DNA of 64,000 bases from Oscillibacter sp. (GTDB taxonomy: Bacteria; Bacillota; Clostridia; Oscillospirales; Oscillospiraceae), in NCBI GenBank assembly GCA_017526785.1, contig JAFXQV010000021.1:62001-126000 (forward strand), written 5' to 3'. Of this stretch, positions 33,812 through 42,908 are shown in pieces. Numbering within the stretch: the stretch's first letter is position 1; each line of letters opens with the position of its first letter. The position numbers and the translations under genes were made by a program. The notes under the pieces are model-generated. The model did not search any database. It was given only the letters and a program-made list of their open reading frames with translations, and was not told where the DNA came from.

Positions 33812-35842
33812 TCAGGTTTTGACTTCCAGAATGCGGACAATGCCATCGTTAATGTAGAGCGTGGCGCGTTTGGCGTAGGCCTGCGCGTCCTCCAAGGACA
33901 TCCAACGGCCGTTGTCGCGGTTGTAGCAGGGAATGTCGTCCGGTACCCGGTAGGACTGCCCGCCCGTGCTGACGACGGTCTTACCCAGCCACGATGAGAA
34001 CGCGACATTTTCCAGCTTTTTGAGCTTCTGGACGCTGGCCACGGCGTTGCCTTTCTTATTCAGTCGGACAAGCACCATGTCGCCCGTGCGGAGGCTGTCA
34101 TAGGTGATGTTGTAGGGGCCGGAGACGGTGCCGCCGCTGTCAATCGAGAGCGTGAGGACGCTTTGGGTATTGTGTGTATAGGTGGGTTCCCAGTCCTCGT
34201 CGTCGGGGTCGCGGCCTTCGCTGTCCGGCGTGGGGACTTGTTCCGTGTTGTGCTTCAACTGGATTGTGGCGAGGCCGTAGAGGCTTCGGGCGTCCGGGTG
34301 GCTGTCCAGCACAATCAGGTCGACTCTCCCCGCCCAGTTCGTGTGACTGGAGGCGACGCGGGAACCGGAGAGCGTGTCGGCCTCGAAATCGTCCAAAGAG
34401 AGGCTTGCGCCTGTCTCGTCGTAGATACGCACATTCTCCGCGAAACGCGTGGAGCCTAATTTTCGGGCGCTGATGTCGAGTTTGCCGGAAATGCCGTTGG
34501 ACAGTGACGAAAAACGGGGGCTGTTGTCCTTATTCCAAGACAGCCGCGCCGCCGCGCCCACGCTCTCCGGAATGCCGAGCTTGACCGGGATTTCCGCGCC
34601 GCCGCAGAGCAAACGGGCGTTTCCGCTTTCGCCGCCGCCGCGAATCAAGACGGCGTTGCCGCGCAAGGCGTTGCTTTCGGCGTCGACGGCTCCGGCAATC
34701 CGGCCATCAGCGGAGAGCAGGAACGTGACGACCTGCCCGGGCTTGAAATTTGCGAGCATGTCCGTGGCGGTGGAGAGTACCGGAAACACGGTACCGCCGA
34801 GCAGTTCGACGCTTTCGGGCTTGTCGGGGGACGGGGTACAGTTCTCGTAGTAGGCCGTCAGGCGCGTGTCGCAGAGGAACAGCGTATTGAGGGCGGGGGA
34901 GTACGTCGCCACGTCGCCGAGGCGCAGGTCACTGTAGGACGCGGCCGCGCCGTTCTTCTTGTACTGGTAATCGTCGCGCCCGTCGGTCAGTTCGGACAGT
35001 CCCCGCGTAGAGGCGTCCGCCTGCACGAACGCCGCCCCGGTAATCGCCGTGATTTTGTTTTTCGGCGTCAGTACAAACGTCAGGGCTTTATTGTCGCGGA
35101 GTACGACCTGCCCGTGGCTTCCGACCAGTCCGGGGGCGTCGCGCGGCGTGTCCATGGTATACGTTTGGGCGTCCGTGGTCATGGTTCCGGCGGCGGTGTC
35201 GAAGGACTTCAAGGTAGTTTCGGCGCTGAGGGTGTAGAACGGATTGCCGGAGGCCGTGGAGGCGCGGAGCAGATTCGAGAACAGTACCGCCGCGGCACCG
35301 CGCCGGAGTGGCGCGGCACTGTCCGTGCCGACATTTTCCGTCAGCCCCGTGGAATCCGCCATGGACATATACCCGTCAGGCCAGACGCCGCCCACATCTT
35401 CGTCCTTGTAGCCCAAGAGGCGTAACACGATTGTCACGGCCTGTCCGAGCGTTACCGTGCGTTCGGGGTGAAACATGCCGTCGGAGTAGCCCTTAATGAT
35501 ACCCTGCCCCCGCGCGGCGAGGTTGATGTAGGGAGACGCCCAATAGGACGGCTTCACGTCCGGGAACACGGTAATGACGGAATAGCGGCCTAATTCGCGT
35601 TCGGAACCCGTGGCGAGGATGACCATTTTGCAGAACTGGGCGCGGTTGAGGCTCTCATCGGGGCGGAAGGTGCCGTCGGAGAAGCCGTCCAGCACGCCCA
35701 TGAGGCGCAGTGTCTCGACGGCGGCGGCGGTGGTCTCGTCGCCGATATCGGCGAACGAACTCTTAACAGTCGCCGACGCCCCCGCCGGAATCAGCGTCAG
35801 CAGTACGCACAACGTACAGAGAAAAGTTACCAGTTTTTTCAT
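33812..35842 (-). CDS. Secreted S-layer homology (SLH) domain protein
   Basis: A 676-residue exported protein with signal peptide MKKLVTFLCTLCVLLTLIPAGASA. Three SLH modules follow: VLDGFSDGTFRPDESLNRAQF (about 45-75), IIKGYSDGMFHPERTVTLGQ (about 110-140) and a weaker third around DSAAPLRRGAAAVLFSNLLR. SLH modules bind pyruvylated secondary cell-wall polymers. The remaining 480 residues are a beta-rich region of unknown fold. GGAGG is eight bases before ATG 35842. It lies 28 bases after the MacB-like permease on the same strand, so co-expression with the exporter is possible. It may be an S-layer or cell-surface anchoring protein. Confidence 0.88.
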   Translation of the reverse strand: MKKLVTFLCTLCVLLTLIPAGASATVKSSFADIGDETTAAAVETLRLMGVLDGFSDGTFRPDESLNRAQFCKMVILATGSERELGRYSVITVFPDVKPSYWASPYINLAARGQGIIKGYSDGMFHPERTVTLGQAVTIVLRLLGYKDEDVGGVWPDGYMSMADSTGLTENVGTDSAAPLRRGAAAVLFSNLLRASTASGNPFYTLSAETTLKSFDTAAGTMTTDAQTYTMDTPRDAPGLVGSHGQVVLRDNKALTFVLTPKNKITAITGAAFVQADASTRGLSELTDGRDDYQYKKNGAAASYSDLRLGDVATYSPALNTLFLCDTRLTAYYENCTPSPDKPESVELLGGTVFPVLSTATDMLANFKPGQVVTFLLSADGRIAGAVDAESNALRGNAVLIRGGGESGNARLLCGGAEIPVKLGIPESVGAAARLSWNKDNSPRFSSLSNGISGKLDISARKLGSTRFAENVRIYDETGASLSLDDFEADTLSGSRVASSHTNWAGRVDLIVLDSHPDARSLYGLATIQLKHNTEQVPTPDSEGRDPDDEDWEPTYTHNTQSVLTLSIDSGGTVSGPYNITYDSLRTGDMVLVRLNKKGNAVASVQKLKKLENVAFSSWLGKTVVSTGGQSYRVPDDIPCYNRDNGRWMSLEDAQAYAKRATLYINDGIVRILEVKT

Positions 35843-35870
35843 AGAAAATTCCTCCGAAAAGGACAATATA

Positions 35871-37124
35871 TTATTCGGCGCGGAGAGCCTCGACGGGTTG
35901 CAGGCGCGACGCCTTCGCGGCGGGATAACTCCCGAACAGTACCCCGATTGCCACCGACAGCGAAAACGCGCCCAGCGTCACCGGGAATGACGGGTAAATC
36001 GTCATTTTGAACAGGATTTTGCCCAAAATCAAGCTCCCGCCCGTGCCGACTAAAATGCCCACAATCCCGCCGAACCCGCACAGCATGGCGGCCTCTATCA
36101 GAAACTGCGCCACAATGCTTGCCCGTTGCGCCCCGATTGCCCGGCGTATGCCGATTTCCCGCGTGCGCTCCGTGACCGTCACAAGCATGATGTTCATGAT
36201 ACCGATTCCGCCGACCAACAGAGAGATAGCCGCGATTCCCGCCAGTACGCCGCCGACCATGCCTAACACGGCTTCCTCTGCCTGTTGCCACTGGTCGTTG
36301 GAGTAAACATAGAAGTTTTCATCCGGCACAACGCCCTTTAGAAAGCCGTTGACACGCGCCTTGACCTCTTTCAGCTTGTTGGAATCCCGGAGTTTCACGA
36401 CAAACTCACTGGGCTTTTCGCCGCCCAACATCCGTTGCGCGGTGTAGGGAAAAATAATGATGTTGTCGAGATTGCTATTGAATCCGGTGTTGTTTTCGGT
36501 GAGGCGGGCGGCGTACACGCCCACGACCCGGTAGGCGGCACCGTTGACCATGAGGTTTTTCCCGACCGGGTTCGAGGTGCCGAAAAACAGTTTTGCGGTG
36601 TCCGCGCCGATGGTGCAGACCATGTTGTATTTCGAGATGTCCAGCGGGGACAGGTCGCGCCCCCGCGCTAATTTCAGGTTGTTACAGGCGCTGTACTGGT
36701 CGCTTCCGTAGTACATGTCCGGCGGCGCTTCCCCGACCAAGTTGCCGTTGTCGTCGTACTCCCGGCGCATATTCGCGGTGCTTTTCGTGCTGTAGGTGAC
36801 GGTCACATTGTAAAGCCTGCCCTGCGGGGAGACGCCCTTTACGTCTTTCAGGGAGTTGCAGTAGGCTTGCAGTTCGGGGAAGTAGTCCTTTGAAATGTCG
36901 TTGCCCTGCTCGTCGTACATCCAGTTATAGATACTTACATTGATAATGCCCGTACCCATGGCGGAATACTGCGCGGTCATGGCGCGCTTGTAGCCGTCCA
37001 TGACAGAGACAATCGTCATGACGGCGGCGATACCGATGAAAATGCCAAGAATCGTCAGCGCGGAGCGCCCCTTCTTGCCCCATATGGATTTCCACGCCAT
37101 TTTGACCGCCTGCCACAGATTCAT
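35871..37124 (-). CDS. MacB/FtsX-type ABC transporter permease
   Basis: A 417-residue permease with the MacB layout: N-terminal helix ([20 protein letters not shown]), a large extracytoplasmic MacB_PCD domain (about 45-290), then three C-terminal helices of the FtsX fold, with [25 protein letters not shown]. It works with the ATPase encoded 12 bases upstream and with the adaptor protein. In Gram-positives such sets export peptides, lantibiotics or drugs, or act as mechanotransmission complexes. GAGGGGG precedes the ATG. Confidence 0.93.
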   Translation of the reverse strand: MNLWQAVKMAWKSIWGKKGRSALTILGIFIGIAAVMTIVSVMDGYKRAMTAQYSAMGTGIINVSIYNWMYDEQGNDISKDYFPELQAYCNSLKDVKGVSPQGRLYNVTVTYSTKSTANMRREYDDNGNLVGEAPPDMYYGSDQYSACNNLKLARGRDLSPLDISKYNMVCTIGADTAKLFFGTSNPVGKNLMVNGAAYRVVGVYAARLTENNTGFNSNLDNIIIFPYTAQRMLGGEKPSEFVVKLRDSNKLKEVKARVNGFLKGVVPDENFYVYSNDQWQQAEEAVLGMVGGVLAGIAAISLLVGGIGIMNIMLVTVTERTREIGIRRAIGAQRASIVAQFLIEAAMLCGFGGIVGILVGTGGSLILGKILFKMTIYPSFPVTLGAFSLSVAIGVLFGSYPAAKASRLQPVEALRAE

Positions 37125-37136
37125 AATGCTTCCCCC

Positions 37137-37856
37137 TCAATCCCTCTTGACAGGCGCGTACCAGTCCACGTCCTGCGGGTGGTCTTCGACAATTCTGCCG
37201 TCCGTCAGACGCACCACGCGCCGCGCCGTCGCCGCAATGCCGTTGTCGTGGGTAATCAGAATGACGGTGCTTCCCTCGTTGTTCAACTGTTGCAGGAACG
37301 CCAGCACTTCCAATCCGGTGTGGGAATCCAGCGCCCCGGTGGGCTCGTCGGCCATGATAATGGGCGGGTGCGTGGCAATCGCCCGGGCAATCGCCACGCG
37401 CTGCTGCTGGCCGCCGGACATCTCCGTGGGGTGATGTTTGACGCGCCCGGACAGCCCGACGCGTTCGAGTGCCTCCAGCGCCATGTCCCGGCGGTCGATG
37501 GGGTCGATACCTTGATAAATTAGCGGCAGTTCGACGTTTTCCAGAACCGTCAGAGACTGTATCAGGTTGTATTGCTGAAAGATGAAACCAATCTGCTTGT
37601 TGCGGATACGGCTAAGCTGACGGTCGGAGAGTTCGCGCACGTCGGTTCCGTCCAACAGGTACTCGCCGCGCGTCGGGACATCCAGACAGCCCAGCACGTT
37701 CATCATGGTGGACTTGCCGGAGCCGGACTGCCCCACGACCGCCACGAACTCGCCGCGGTCGACGGTCAGCGACACGCCGTCCAGCGCCCGGACTTCGCTT
37801 TCAAGGCCTTCCCCGTAGATTTTGTATACGTCAATGAGTTCTACCAAATGAGACAT
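37137..37856 (-). CDS. MacB/LolD-type ABC transporter ATP-binding protein
   Basis: A 239-residue ATPase: Walker A VVGQSGSGKSTMMNVLGCLD, Q-loop FIFQQYNLIQSLTVLENVELP, signature EMSGGQQQRVAIARA, Walker B IIMADEPTGALDS. The LLDGTDV and LIYQG segments are usual for the MacB/LolD branch. ATG 37856 is chosen because the family starts close to 'LVELIDVYKIYG'; an in-frame TTG lies seven codons upstream. The adaptor gene ends 18 bases downstream of the chosen start direction (37874), so the three genes form a transcription unit. Confidence 0.94.
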   Translation of the reverse strand: MSHLVELIDVYKIYGEGLESEVRALDGVSLTVDRGEFVAVVGQSGSGKSTMMNVLGCLDVPTRGEYLLDGTDVRELSDRQLSRIRNKQIGFIFQQYNLIQSLTVLENVELPLIYQGIDPIDRRDMALEALERVGLSGRVKHHPTEMSGGQQQRVAIARAIATHPPIIMADEPTGALDSHTGLEVLAFLQQLNNEGSTVILITHDNGIAATARRVVRLTDGRIVEDHPQDVDWYAPVKRD

Positions 37857-37873
37857 ACTGTCACCACGAATCG

Positions 37874-40018
37874 TCAAAACATACTGAAGCTGTAGTCTTC
37901 TTCCTGCATTTGCGTGAAGACCTCCTGCCCCTCGGTGAGGCCGGAGCGGATTTCGACATTGAACGTGTCCTGAATGCCGATTTCCACGGGGACAGCCCAG
38001 AAGCCTTCCGGGATATCCTCGGCGGCCATGACGCCGTCAATGGCGTTGTCGGGGCGCTCCCCGGCGACGTAAACCACGGTGACGCTCTCGCCGTCCTCGG
38101 TCGACGCGTTGCGTACGCACTGAATCGGCACAAGCAAGCAATTGTCATTCTGGCTCGCCACCAGACTGTAGCGGACATCGCTGTTTACTTGGAAGTTTTC
38201 GTCGGGGCTGTCCACGGTAATCACCATGGGGTAGGTTGTCACGCCGTTGGTACTCGTACTCGACAGGCTGACGCTCTCGACGTAGCCGGAGGCGTAGGCC
38301 TGCTCCCACTGGTTTAGCTCCACGGGCAAGCCCTTCTTAATATAGGAGATGTTCCGGGAATCCACGGTGGCGTTGACAATAATCGTGGACGTGTCGGAAA
38401 TGGTCATGGCGGCGGTGTTGGCGCTGACGGCCTCGCCCTGCGTGATGTTCAGGCCGATAACTTTGCCGTCAATGGGCGCGACGGCGTTGCATTTGTCCAA
38501 CTCCTCCTGCGCCTTCTCGACCTTCTTCTGCGCCTCGGCTACGCCCTGCTCGTTGTCTGTGACGGTTTTCTGTGCCTCGGTGACGCCCTTTTTCGCGGTC
38601 TCGACGCCGCGCAAGGCGGTTGTCACGCCGTCCTCGGCGTCGGTGACGCCCTTTTTCGCGGTATCAACGTTGCGTTTGGCGTCCTCGACGCCCTTCTTGG
38701 CCGCGTCAACGGCCTTGATACGGTCTTCCACGTCCTTCTCGCGGTCTTCAATGGCTTTCTGCGCCTCGGAAATCTGGTCGTCGAGTGTGTCGCTGTCCAG
38801 CGTCACGACGACTTGGCCTTCCTTGACGGGCAGGTAGTCCACCATGATACTTGTAATGACGCTCCCGCCGACATCGGTTTTCAGGTCGGATGTGCGGTAG
38901 TATTCGAGTTTGCCGGAATCGTAGGGGGCGGCGTACTCGTCCCCGGTGTCGACGGCGGCGGAGGCCACCATGTCGGCGGCTAACGCGCCGTCGTTGTCGA
39001 CAACGATTTCAGCGGAGAACAGGCGGGAACCCTCGGCCGTGGGGCGGCTTATCATGTGTACGGTCTCCACCACGCCGTCCAGCTCCGACATTAAGGACGG
39101 AATCGAGACACGCGCCGTCTGTCCGGGCTTGATGTCGCCGGAGTAGGCGTAGCTGTAGTATTGGGTCAGCCGGAAGCGGGTGTCGTCCACGAGCGTGGCG
39201 ACTTTGGTACCCTCGGAGAGTTTGTCGCCGGGGGTCAGTTTGCTGACTTCCAGCAGTTTCCCGGCGTAGGGGACTTTCAATTGCAAATCGTCCAGCTTGG
39301 CGCGGACTTTCTCAAGGTCTTTTTTTGCGCTCTGTACGCGGTCCTGTGCCGACACCACGTCCTTTTGGGCGGATACCACGGCCTCTTCTGCGGTCGTGAC
39401 GGCCTCCTCGGCGGCGGTGACGGCCTCCTCGGCGGTCGTGACGCGTTCGCGGGCGGTCGTGACGCCCTCCTCGGCGGCGCGCACGCTGTCCTCGGCACTG
39501 CGTACGCCCTCCTTGGCACGGTCGACGGCCTCGCGGGCGGCGTCCACGCCCTTTTCGGCGTCGGCGACGGCCTGCCGGGCGTCGTCGGAGTCGATGACGT
39601 ACAGCGCCTGTCCGGCCGTCACGATGTCGCCCTCCTCGACGAGAACTTCCTTGACGGTGCCATTGTAGGCGATAACCATCGATTCACTGTTTTTGGCGCG
39701 GGTCATGCCGCTTCCCTCGACGGTGGCGGTAATTTCGCCGTAGCGTACGAAGTCGGTCAGCGGGACGGCGCTGTCCGCCTGCACGCGTCCGGCAAAGAAT
39801 TTCCGGTAGCCCCAGAACCCGCCCGCGCCCAGCAGTAGAACGGCAATCGCAATCCGAACAATTTTGCGGCGTTTCTTGCGTTCGGCGGCGGAGAGCTTCC
39901 GTTTTGGTTCGCGCTTCCACGGCATGGCGGGCAGTTTCGGGAGACGGTGCTTTGTCTGCGGGGTATCGGACGCGGACGGCGTCCGGGAAAATTCTGTCTG
40001 TTCCATCTTCTCATCCAT
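37874..40018 (-). CDS. HlyD/MacA-type adaptor protein with very long coiled coil
   Basis: A 714-residue membrane-fusion protein. After a Lys/Arg-rich cytoplasmic segment (about 30-48) comes one helix, IAIAVLLLGAGGFWGYRKFF, then a lipoyl half-motif (VKEVLVEEGDIVTAGQALYV). Two extended coiled-coil stretches follow, with seven-residue repeats such as AAEEAVTTAEEAV and DAKRNVDTAKKGV. The second lipoyl and beta-barrel segments lie near residues 500-640. Most adaptors are 350-450 residues; duplication of the hairpin makes this one long. It should link the MacB-like permease to the outside of the cell. Start ATG 40018 has AAGGAG ten bases upstream. Confidence 0.9.
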   Translation of the reverse strand: MDEKMEQTEFSRTPSASDTPQTKHRLPKLPAMPWKREPKRKLSAAERKKRRKIVRIAIAVLLLGAGGFWGYRKFFAGRVQADSAVPLTDFVRYGEITATVEGSGMTRAKNSESMVIAYNGTVKEVLVEEGDIVTAGQALYVIDSDDARQAVADAEKGVDAAREAVDRAKEGVRSAEDSVRAAEEGVTTARERVTTAEEAVTAAEEAVTTAEEAVVSAQKDVVSAQDRVQSAKKDLEKVRAKLDDLQLKVPYAGKLLEVSKLTPGDKLSEGTKVATLVDDTRFRLTQYYSYAYSGDIKPGQTARVSIPSLMSELDGVVETVHMISRPTAEGSRLFSAEIVVDNDGALAADMVASAAVDTGDEYAAPYDSGKLEYYRTSDLKTDVGGSVITSIMVDYLPVKEGQVVVTLDSDTLDDQISEAQKAIEDREKDVEDRIKAVDAAKKGVEDAKRNVDTAKKGVTDAEDGVTTALRGVETAKKGVTEAQKTVTDNEQGVAEAQKKVEKAQEELDKCNAVAPIDGKVIGLNITQGEAVSANTAAMTISDTSTIIVNATVDSRNISYIKKGLPVELNQWEQAYASGYVESVSLSSTSTNGVTTYPMVITVDSPDENFQVNSDVRYSLVASQNDNCLLVPIQCVRNASTEDGESVTVVYVAGERPDNAIDGVMAAEDIPEGFWAVPVEIGIQDTFNVEIRSGLTEGQEVFTQMQEEDYSFSMF

Positions 40019-40086
40019 TCGGCCTTTACTCCTTTTCGAGATATCGGACGGGAAAGCGTTTCCCGGTTGTCAGTCGATTACAGTTC

Positions 40087-40115
40087 ATCTTAATGGCGAT
40101 TTCACACAAATGCAA
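40087..40115 (-). promoter_or_regulatory. SigA-type promoter of the MacAB-type exporter operon
   Basis: Minus-strand TTGCAT (40110-40115), a 17-base spacer and TAAGAT (40087-40092), about 70 bases before the adaptor gene. Confidence 0.6.
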
Positions 40116-40283
40116 GAACAAAATGGTAACAGTTTCGGAACCATCCGAAGTTGTCACAACATTTCGGGCGCAAAAAGGTTCCGCCCGCGCGGGCGCGCCG
40201 GAAAGGATTTTCAAATTCCCACGTATGGACGGCGCGAAAACAGGCCATACTTCCACATGGAATCCAACACGAGGAGGGTCTAC

Positions 40284-41192
40284 ATGGAACAGCCCAACAA
40301 GAACAAGCGGCAGGCCGGACAGAGTGTGGCCTTTTATACGGCGCTGGTCGTCTGTCTGATAGCGGCGGGCGTCGGGACATGGCAGTTACTCCGGCCGCAG
40401 GAGGCCGGGGAGGATGTGTCGGCGGCATCGTCGGCGGTGGCGCTGCCCGCGCCGGAACCAGTGCCGGAAGCGGTCGCGGGGGAGGATGTGCCGGACGCGG
40501 TGACAGAGGAGGCGTCGCCCGTCCTGAAACCCGCCGACGCGGAGCCGTCAGCGTCCAATGAAAAGCCAAAGTCCGACGCCAAGCCGTCGACATCTGACGA
40601 AAAGGCCAAGTCCGACACCAAGCCGTCGACATCCGACGCAAAGGCAAAGTCCGACACCAAGCCGTCGACATCCGACGGAAAGGCCAAGTCCGACGCCAAG
40701 GCGTCCACGTCTGACAAGAAGTCGTCGACATCCAGCGGAAAAACTACGTCCGACAAGAAGCAGTCAGCGTCCGATAAAAAGTCGCCGGGCGACACCGTGC
40801 GTCCGCTGTCCGGGGAGACCGTGACCGGGTTCTCCATGGACAAACTGCTCTATAATGAGACTATGCGCGACTGGCGCACACATGACGGCATTGACATCGC
40901 GGCGGACGCCGGGGCGGCGGTCGCCGCCGCAAAAGCCGGAACCGTCGAGTCCGTCACCGCAGACCCGATTATGGGTACCACGGTCGTGATACGCCACGCC
41001 GACAAGTGGGAAACCGTGTATTCCAGTCTGACGGACATGCCGGAAGTCGAGGCCGGGGACGAAGTGGCCGCCGGGCAGGTCATCGGCTACGCCGGGGAGA
41101 CCGCCGCCTCGGAATCGGCGCTCGGAACGCACCTGCACTTTACCGTCCTCAACGACGGCACGCCCGTCGACCCCGAAACGTTCTTCTCGTGA
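40284..41192 (+). CDS. SpoIIQ-like membrane-anchored LytM/M23 protein
   Basis: A 302-residue protein with a short basic N-terminus and one helix, FYTALVVCLIAAGVGTWQLL. It has an Ala/Pro/Glu stretch, then Lys/Ser/Asp-rich repeats (KSDTKPSTSDAKA, 13-residue unit) around residues 95-170, and a C-terminal LytM domain. Zinc-site residues are present: THDGIDIAAD and GTHLHF. The segment VTADPIMGTTVVIRHADKWETVYSSL resembles Bacillus SpoIIQ, the forespore half of the engulfment zipper, and clostridial SpoIIQ keeps the zinc site, as here. A peptidoglycan-binding or hydrolytic role is likely. GAGGAGGG is well placed before ATG 40284. No sporulation promoter was confirmed. Confidence 0.75.
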   Translation: MEQPNKNKRQAGQSVAFYTALVVCLIAAGVGTWQLLRPQEAGEDVSAASSAVALPAPEPVPEAVAGEDVPDAVTEEASPVLKPADAEPSASNEKPKSDAKPSTSDEKAKSDTKPSTSDAKAKSDTKPSTSDGKAKSDAKASTSDKKSSTSSGKTTSDKKQSASDKKSPGDTVRPLSGETVTGFSMDKLLYNETMRDWRTHDGIDIAADAGAAVAAAKAGTVESVTADPIMGTTVVIRHADKWETVYSSLTDMPEVEAGDEVAAGQVIGYAGETAASESALGTHLHFTVLNDGTPVDPETFFS

Positions 41193-41288
41193 ACGTATCA
41201 TAGCATAGCTTTCCCCGTTCGTCAAACCTCTTTTGTGTGCGGGGGCGGTATTCCGCCTTGCCCCCGCCGCAAAATTCCCGCACAACGA

Positions 41289-41317
41289 TTGATTTTTCCG
41301 TCCCCGTGCCGTATAAT
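41289..41317 (+). promoter_or_regulatory. SigA-type promoter of pncB
   Basis: TTGATT (41289-41294), a 17-base spacer and perfect TATAAT (41312-41317), 31 bases upstream of the ATG. Confidence 0.75.
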
Positions 41318-41348
41318 CAGGGAAACTTGCTTTCGGAGGCGCGTACCT

Positions 41349-42812
41349 ATGAACTTGGACAAAGCCCACAACATGACCATGCTTTGTGACTTCTACGAAC
41401 TGACCATGGCCAACGGCTATTTCCGCTCCGGACAGAAAGAGCGTGTCACGTACTTTGACCTCTTTTTCCGCGACGTACCCGACGGCGGCGGCTTCGCAAT
41501 CTGCGCCGGACTGCAACAGGTCATCGACTACATCCGCAACCTGCACTTTTCGGAAGAGGACATCGACTATTTGCGCGGCCGGAATCTCTTCACGGAGGAC
41601 TTTCTGGACTATCTCCGTACGTTCCGCTTTACCGGGGACATGTGGGCAATCCCGGAGGGGACGCCCATTTTCCCGCGCGAACCCGTCATCACGGTACGCG
41701 CCCCGGCGATTCAGGCGCAGTTAATCGAAACCTTCCTTTTGCTGACCGTCAATCACCAAAGCCTGATAGCCACGAAAGCGAACCGTATCACCCGCGCCGC
41801 AGAGGGGCGGACGGTTCTGGAATTCGGCTCACGCCGTGCGCAGGGCATTGACGCGGCGGTAGTCGGGGCGCGTTCGGCGTACATCGGCGGCTGCAAGGGG
41901 ACGGCCTGCACGCTCTCCGACCAAGTATACGGCGTCCCGGCGGGCGGCACCATGGCACACTCTTGGGTTCAGATGTTCGATACGCAGTACGACGCCTTCC
42001 GCACTTACTGCGAACTCTACCCCAATAACGCCACACTGCTTGTCGACACCTACAACACGCTCAAATCCGGCGTGCCGGACGCTATCCGCGCCTTCAACGA
42101 CGTTCTGAAGCCGCTGGGTATCACAACTTGCGGAATCCGGCTGGATTCCGGCGACATTGCGTGGCTCTCCCGGGAGGCGCGGCGCATGCTCGACGAGGCC
42201 GGGTGGACGGGCTGTAAGATTTCGGCCTCCAACTCGCTGGACGAGTACATCATCCGGGATTTGTCGCGGCAGGGGGCGCGTATCGACATGTACGGCGTCG
42301 GCGAACGCCTGATAACGTCGAGCAGTTCGCCGTACTTCGGGGGCGTCTACAAGTTAGTCGCCGTCGAGAACCCCGACGGCAGTATTACGCCGAAAATCAA
42401 GGTCAGCGAGAACGTCGACAAGATTACCGTGCCGCACTTCAAAAAGGTCTACCGCCTCTACAACCGCGAGAGCGGCAAGGCCGAGGCCGATTACATCTGC
42501 CTCCGCGACGAAAGCCTTGACGGCGTATCGGAACTGGAGCTTTTCGACCCCTTCGCCACTTGGAAGCGCAACACGTACAGGGACTTCGTGGCGAAAGAGC
42601 TCATGGAGCCGGTTTTCGTCAACGGGGAACTTGTGGCGCAAGAGCGCCCCCTGAAAGAGATTCAGGGCTACTGCCAGCGGCAGGTGGATTCCCTCTGGGA
42701 CGAGGTCAAGCGTTTTGACAATCCGCACCACTACTATGTAGACCTGTCGCAAAAGCTCTGGGACATCCAGAACGCGCTTTTACAGCGCAGTGGCCGCCCC
42801 CGCCCGCAATGA
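41349..42812 (+). CDS. pncB: Nicotinate phosphoribosyltransferase
   Basis: A 487-residue enzyme of NAD salvage that converts nicotinate and PRPP to nicotinate mononucleotide with ATP hydrolysis. Markers are YFDLFFRDVPDGGGFAICAG near the start, LEFGSRRAQGIDAA, GTMAHSWVQMF with the His region used for phosphorylation, LVDTYNTLKSG and GIRLDSGDIAWLS. The frame is open for 38 codons upstream, but GGAGG and the promoter position fix ATG 41349. It matches the longer clostridial PncB type. It appears monocistronic and ends in a strong hairpin. Confidence 0.95.
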   Translation: MNLDKAHNMTMLCDFYELTMANGYFRSGQKERVTYFDLFFRDVPDGGGFAICAGLQQVIDYIRNLHFSEEDIDYLRGRNLFTEDFLDYLRTFRFTGDMWAIPEGTPIFPREPVITVRAPAIQAQLIETFLLLTVNHQSLIATKANRITRAAEGRTVLEFGSRRAQGIDAAVVGARSAYIGGCKGTACTLSDQVYGVPAGGTMAHSWVQMFDTQYDAFRTYCELYPNNATLLVDTYNTLKSGVPDAIRAFNDVLKPLGITTCGIRLDSGDIAWLSREARRMLDEAGWTGCKISASNSLDEYIIRDLSRQGARIDMYGVGERLITSSSSPYFGGVYKLVAVENPDGSITPKIKVSENVDKITVPHFKKVYRLYNRESGKAEADYICLRDESLDGVSELELFDPFATWKRNTYRDFVAKELMEPVFVNGELVAQERPLKEIQGYCQRQVDSLWDEVKRFDNPHHYYVDLSQKLWDIQNALLQRSGRPRPQ

Positions 42813-42819
42813 GAACTTT

Positions 42820-42859
42820 CCCCCTGTCCCGCCCCTGAAAGGGGAGGGGGGCAGGGGGG
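42820..42859 (+). terminator. Long GC-rich hairpin after pncB
   Basis: CCCCCTG (42820-42826) pairs with CAGGGGG (42852-42858) and the inner CCCCT with AGGGG, forming an interrupted stem of about 15 pairs. The following T-run is poor, so termination is inferred from position. Confidence 0.5.
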
Positions 42860-42908
42860 TTCTTAACTTGACGACTATGCCGAAAAGGGGATTCAGGGGG
42901 ATGCGCTC

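Noticed and set aside
37856-40018. Two separate adaptor genes in the exporter operon
   Set aside because: The unusual length suggested a fusion of two adaptors, but only one membrane helix and one continuous frame are present, so a duplicated coiled coil is the simpler view.
40560-40760. Short regularly spaced repeats that could suggest a CRISPR array; likewise 6901-7062, 53160-53460 and 61320-61490
   Set aside because: In each case the repeats are contiguous coding repeats in frame (Lys/Ser/Asp, Ala/Pro/Glu, LRR and His/Asp/Glu tracts), with no unique spacers and no cas genes.
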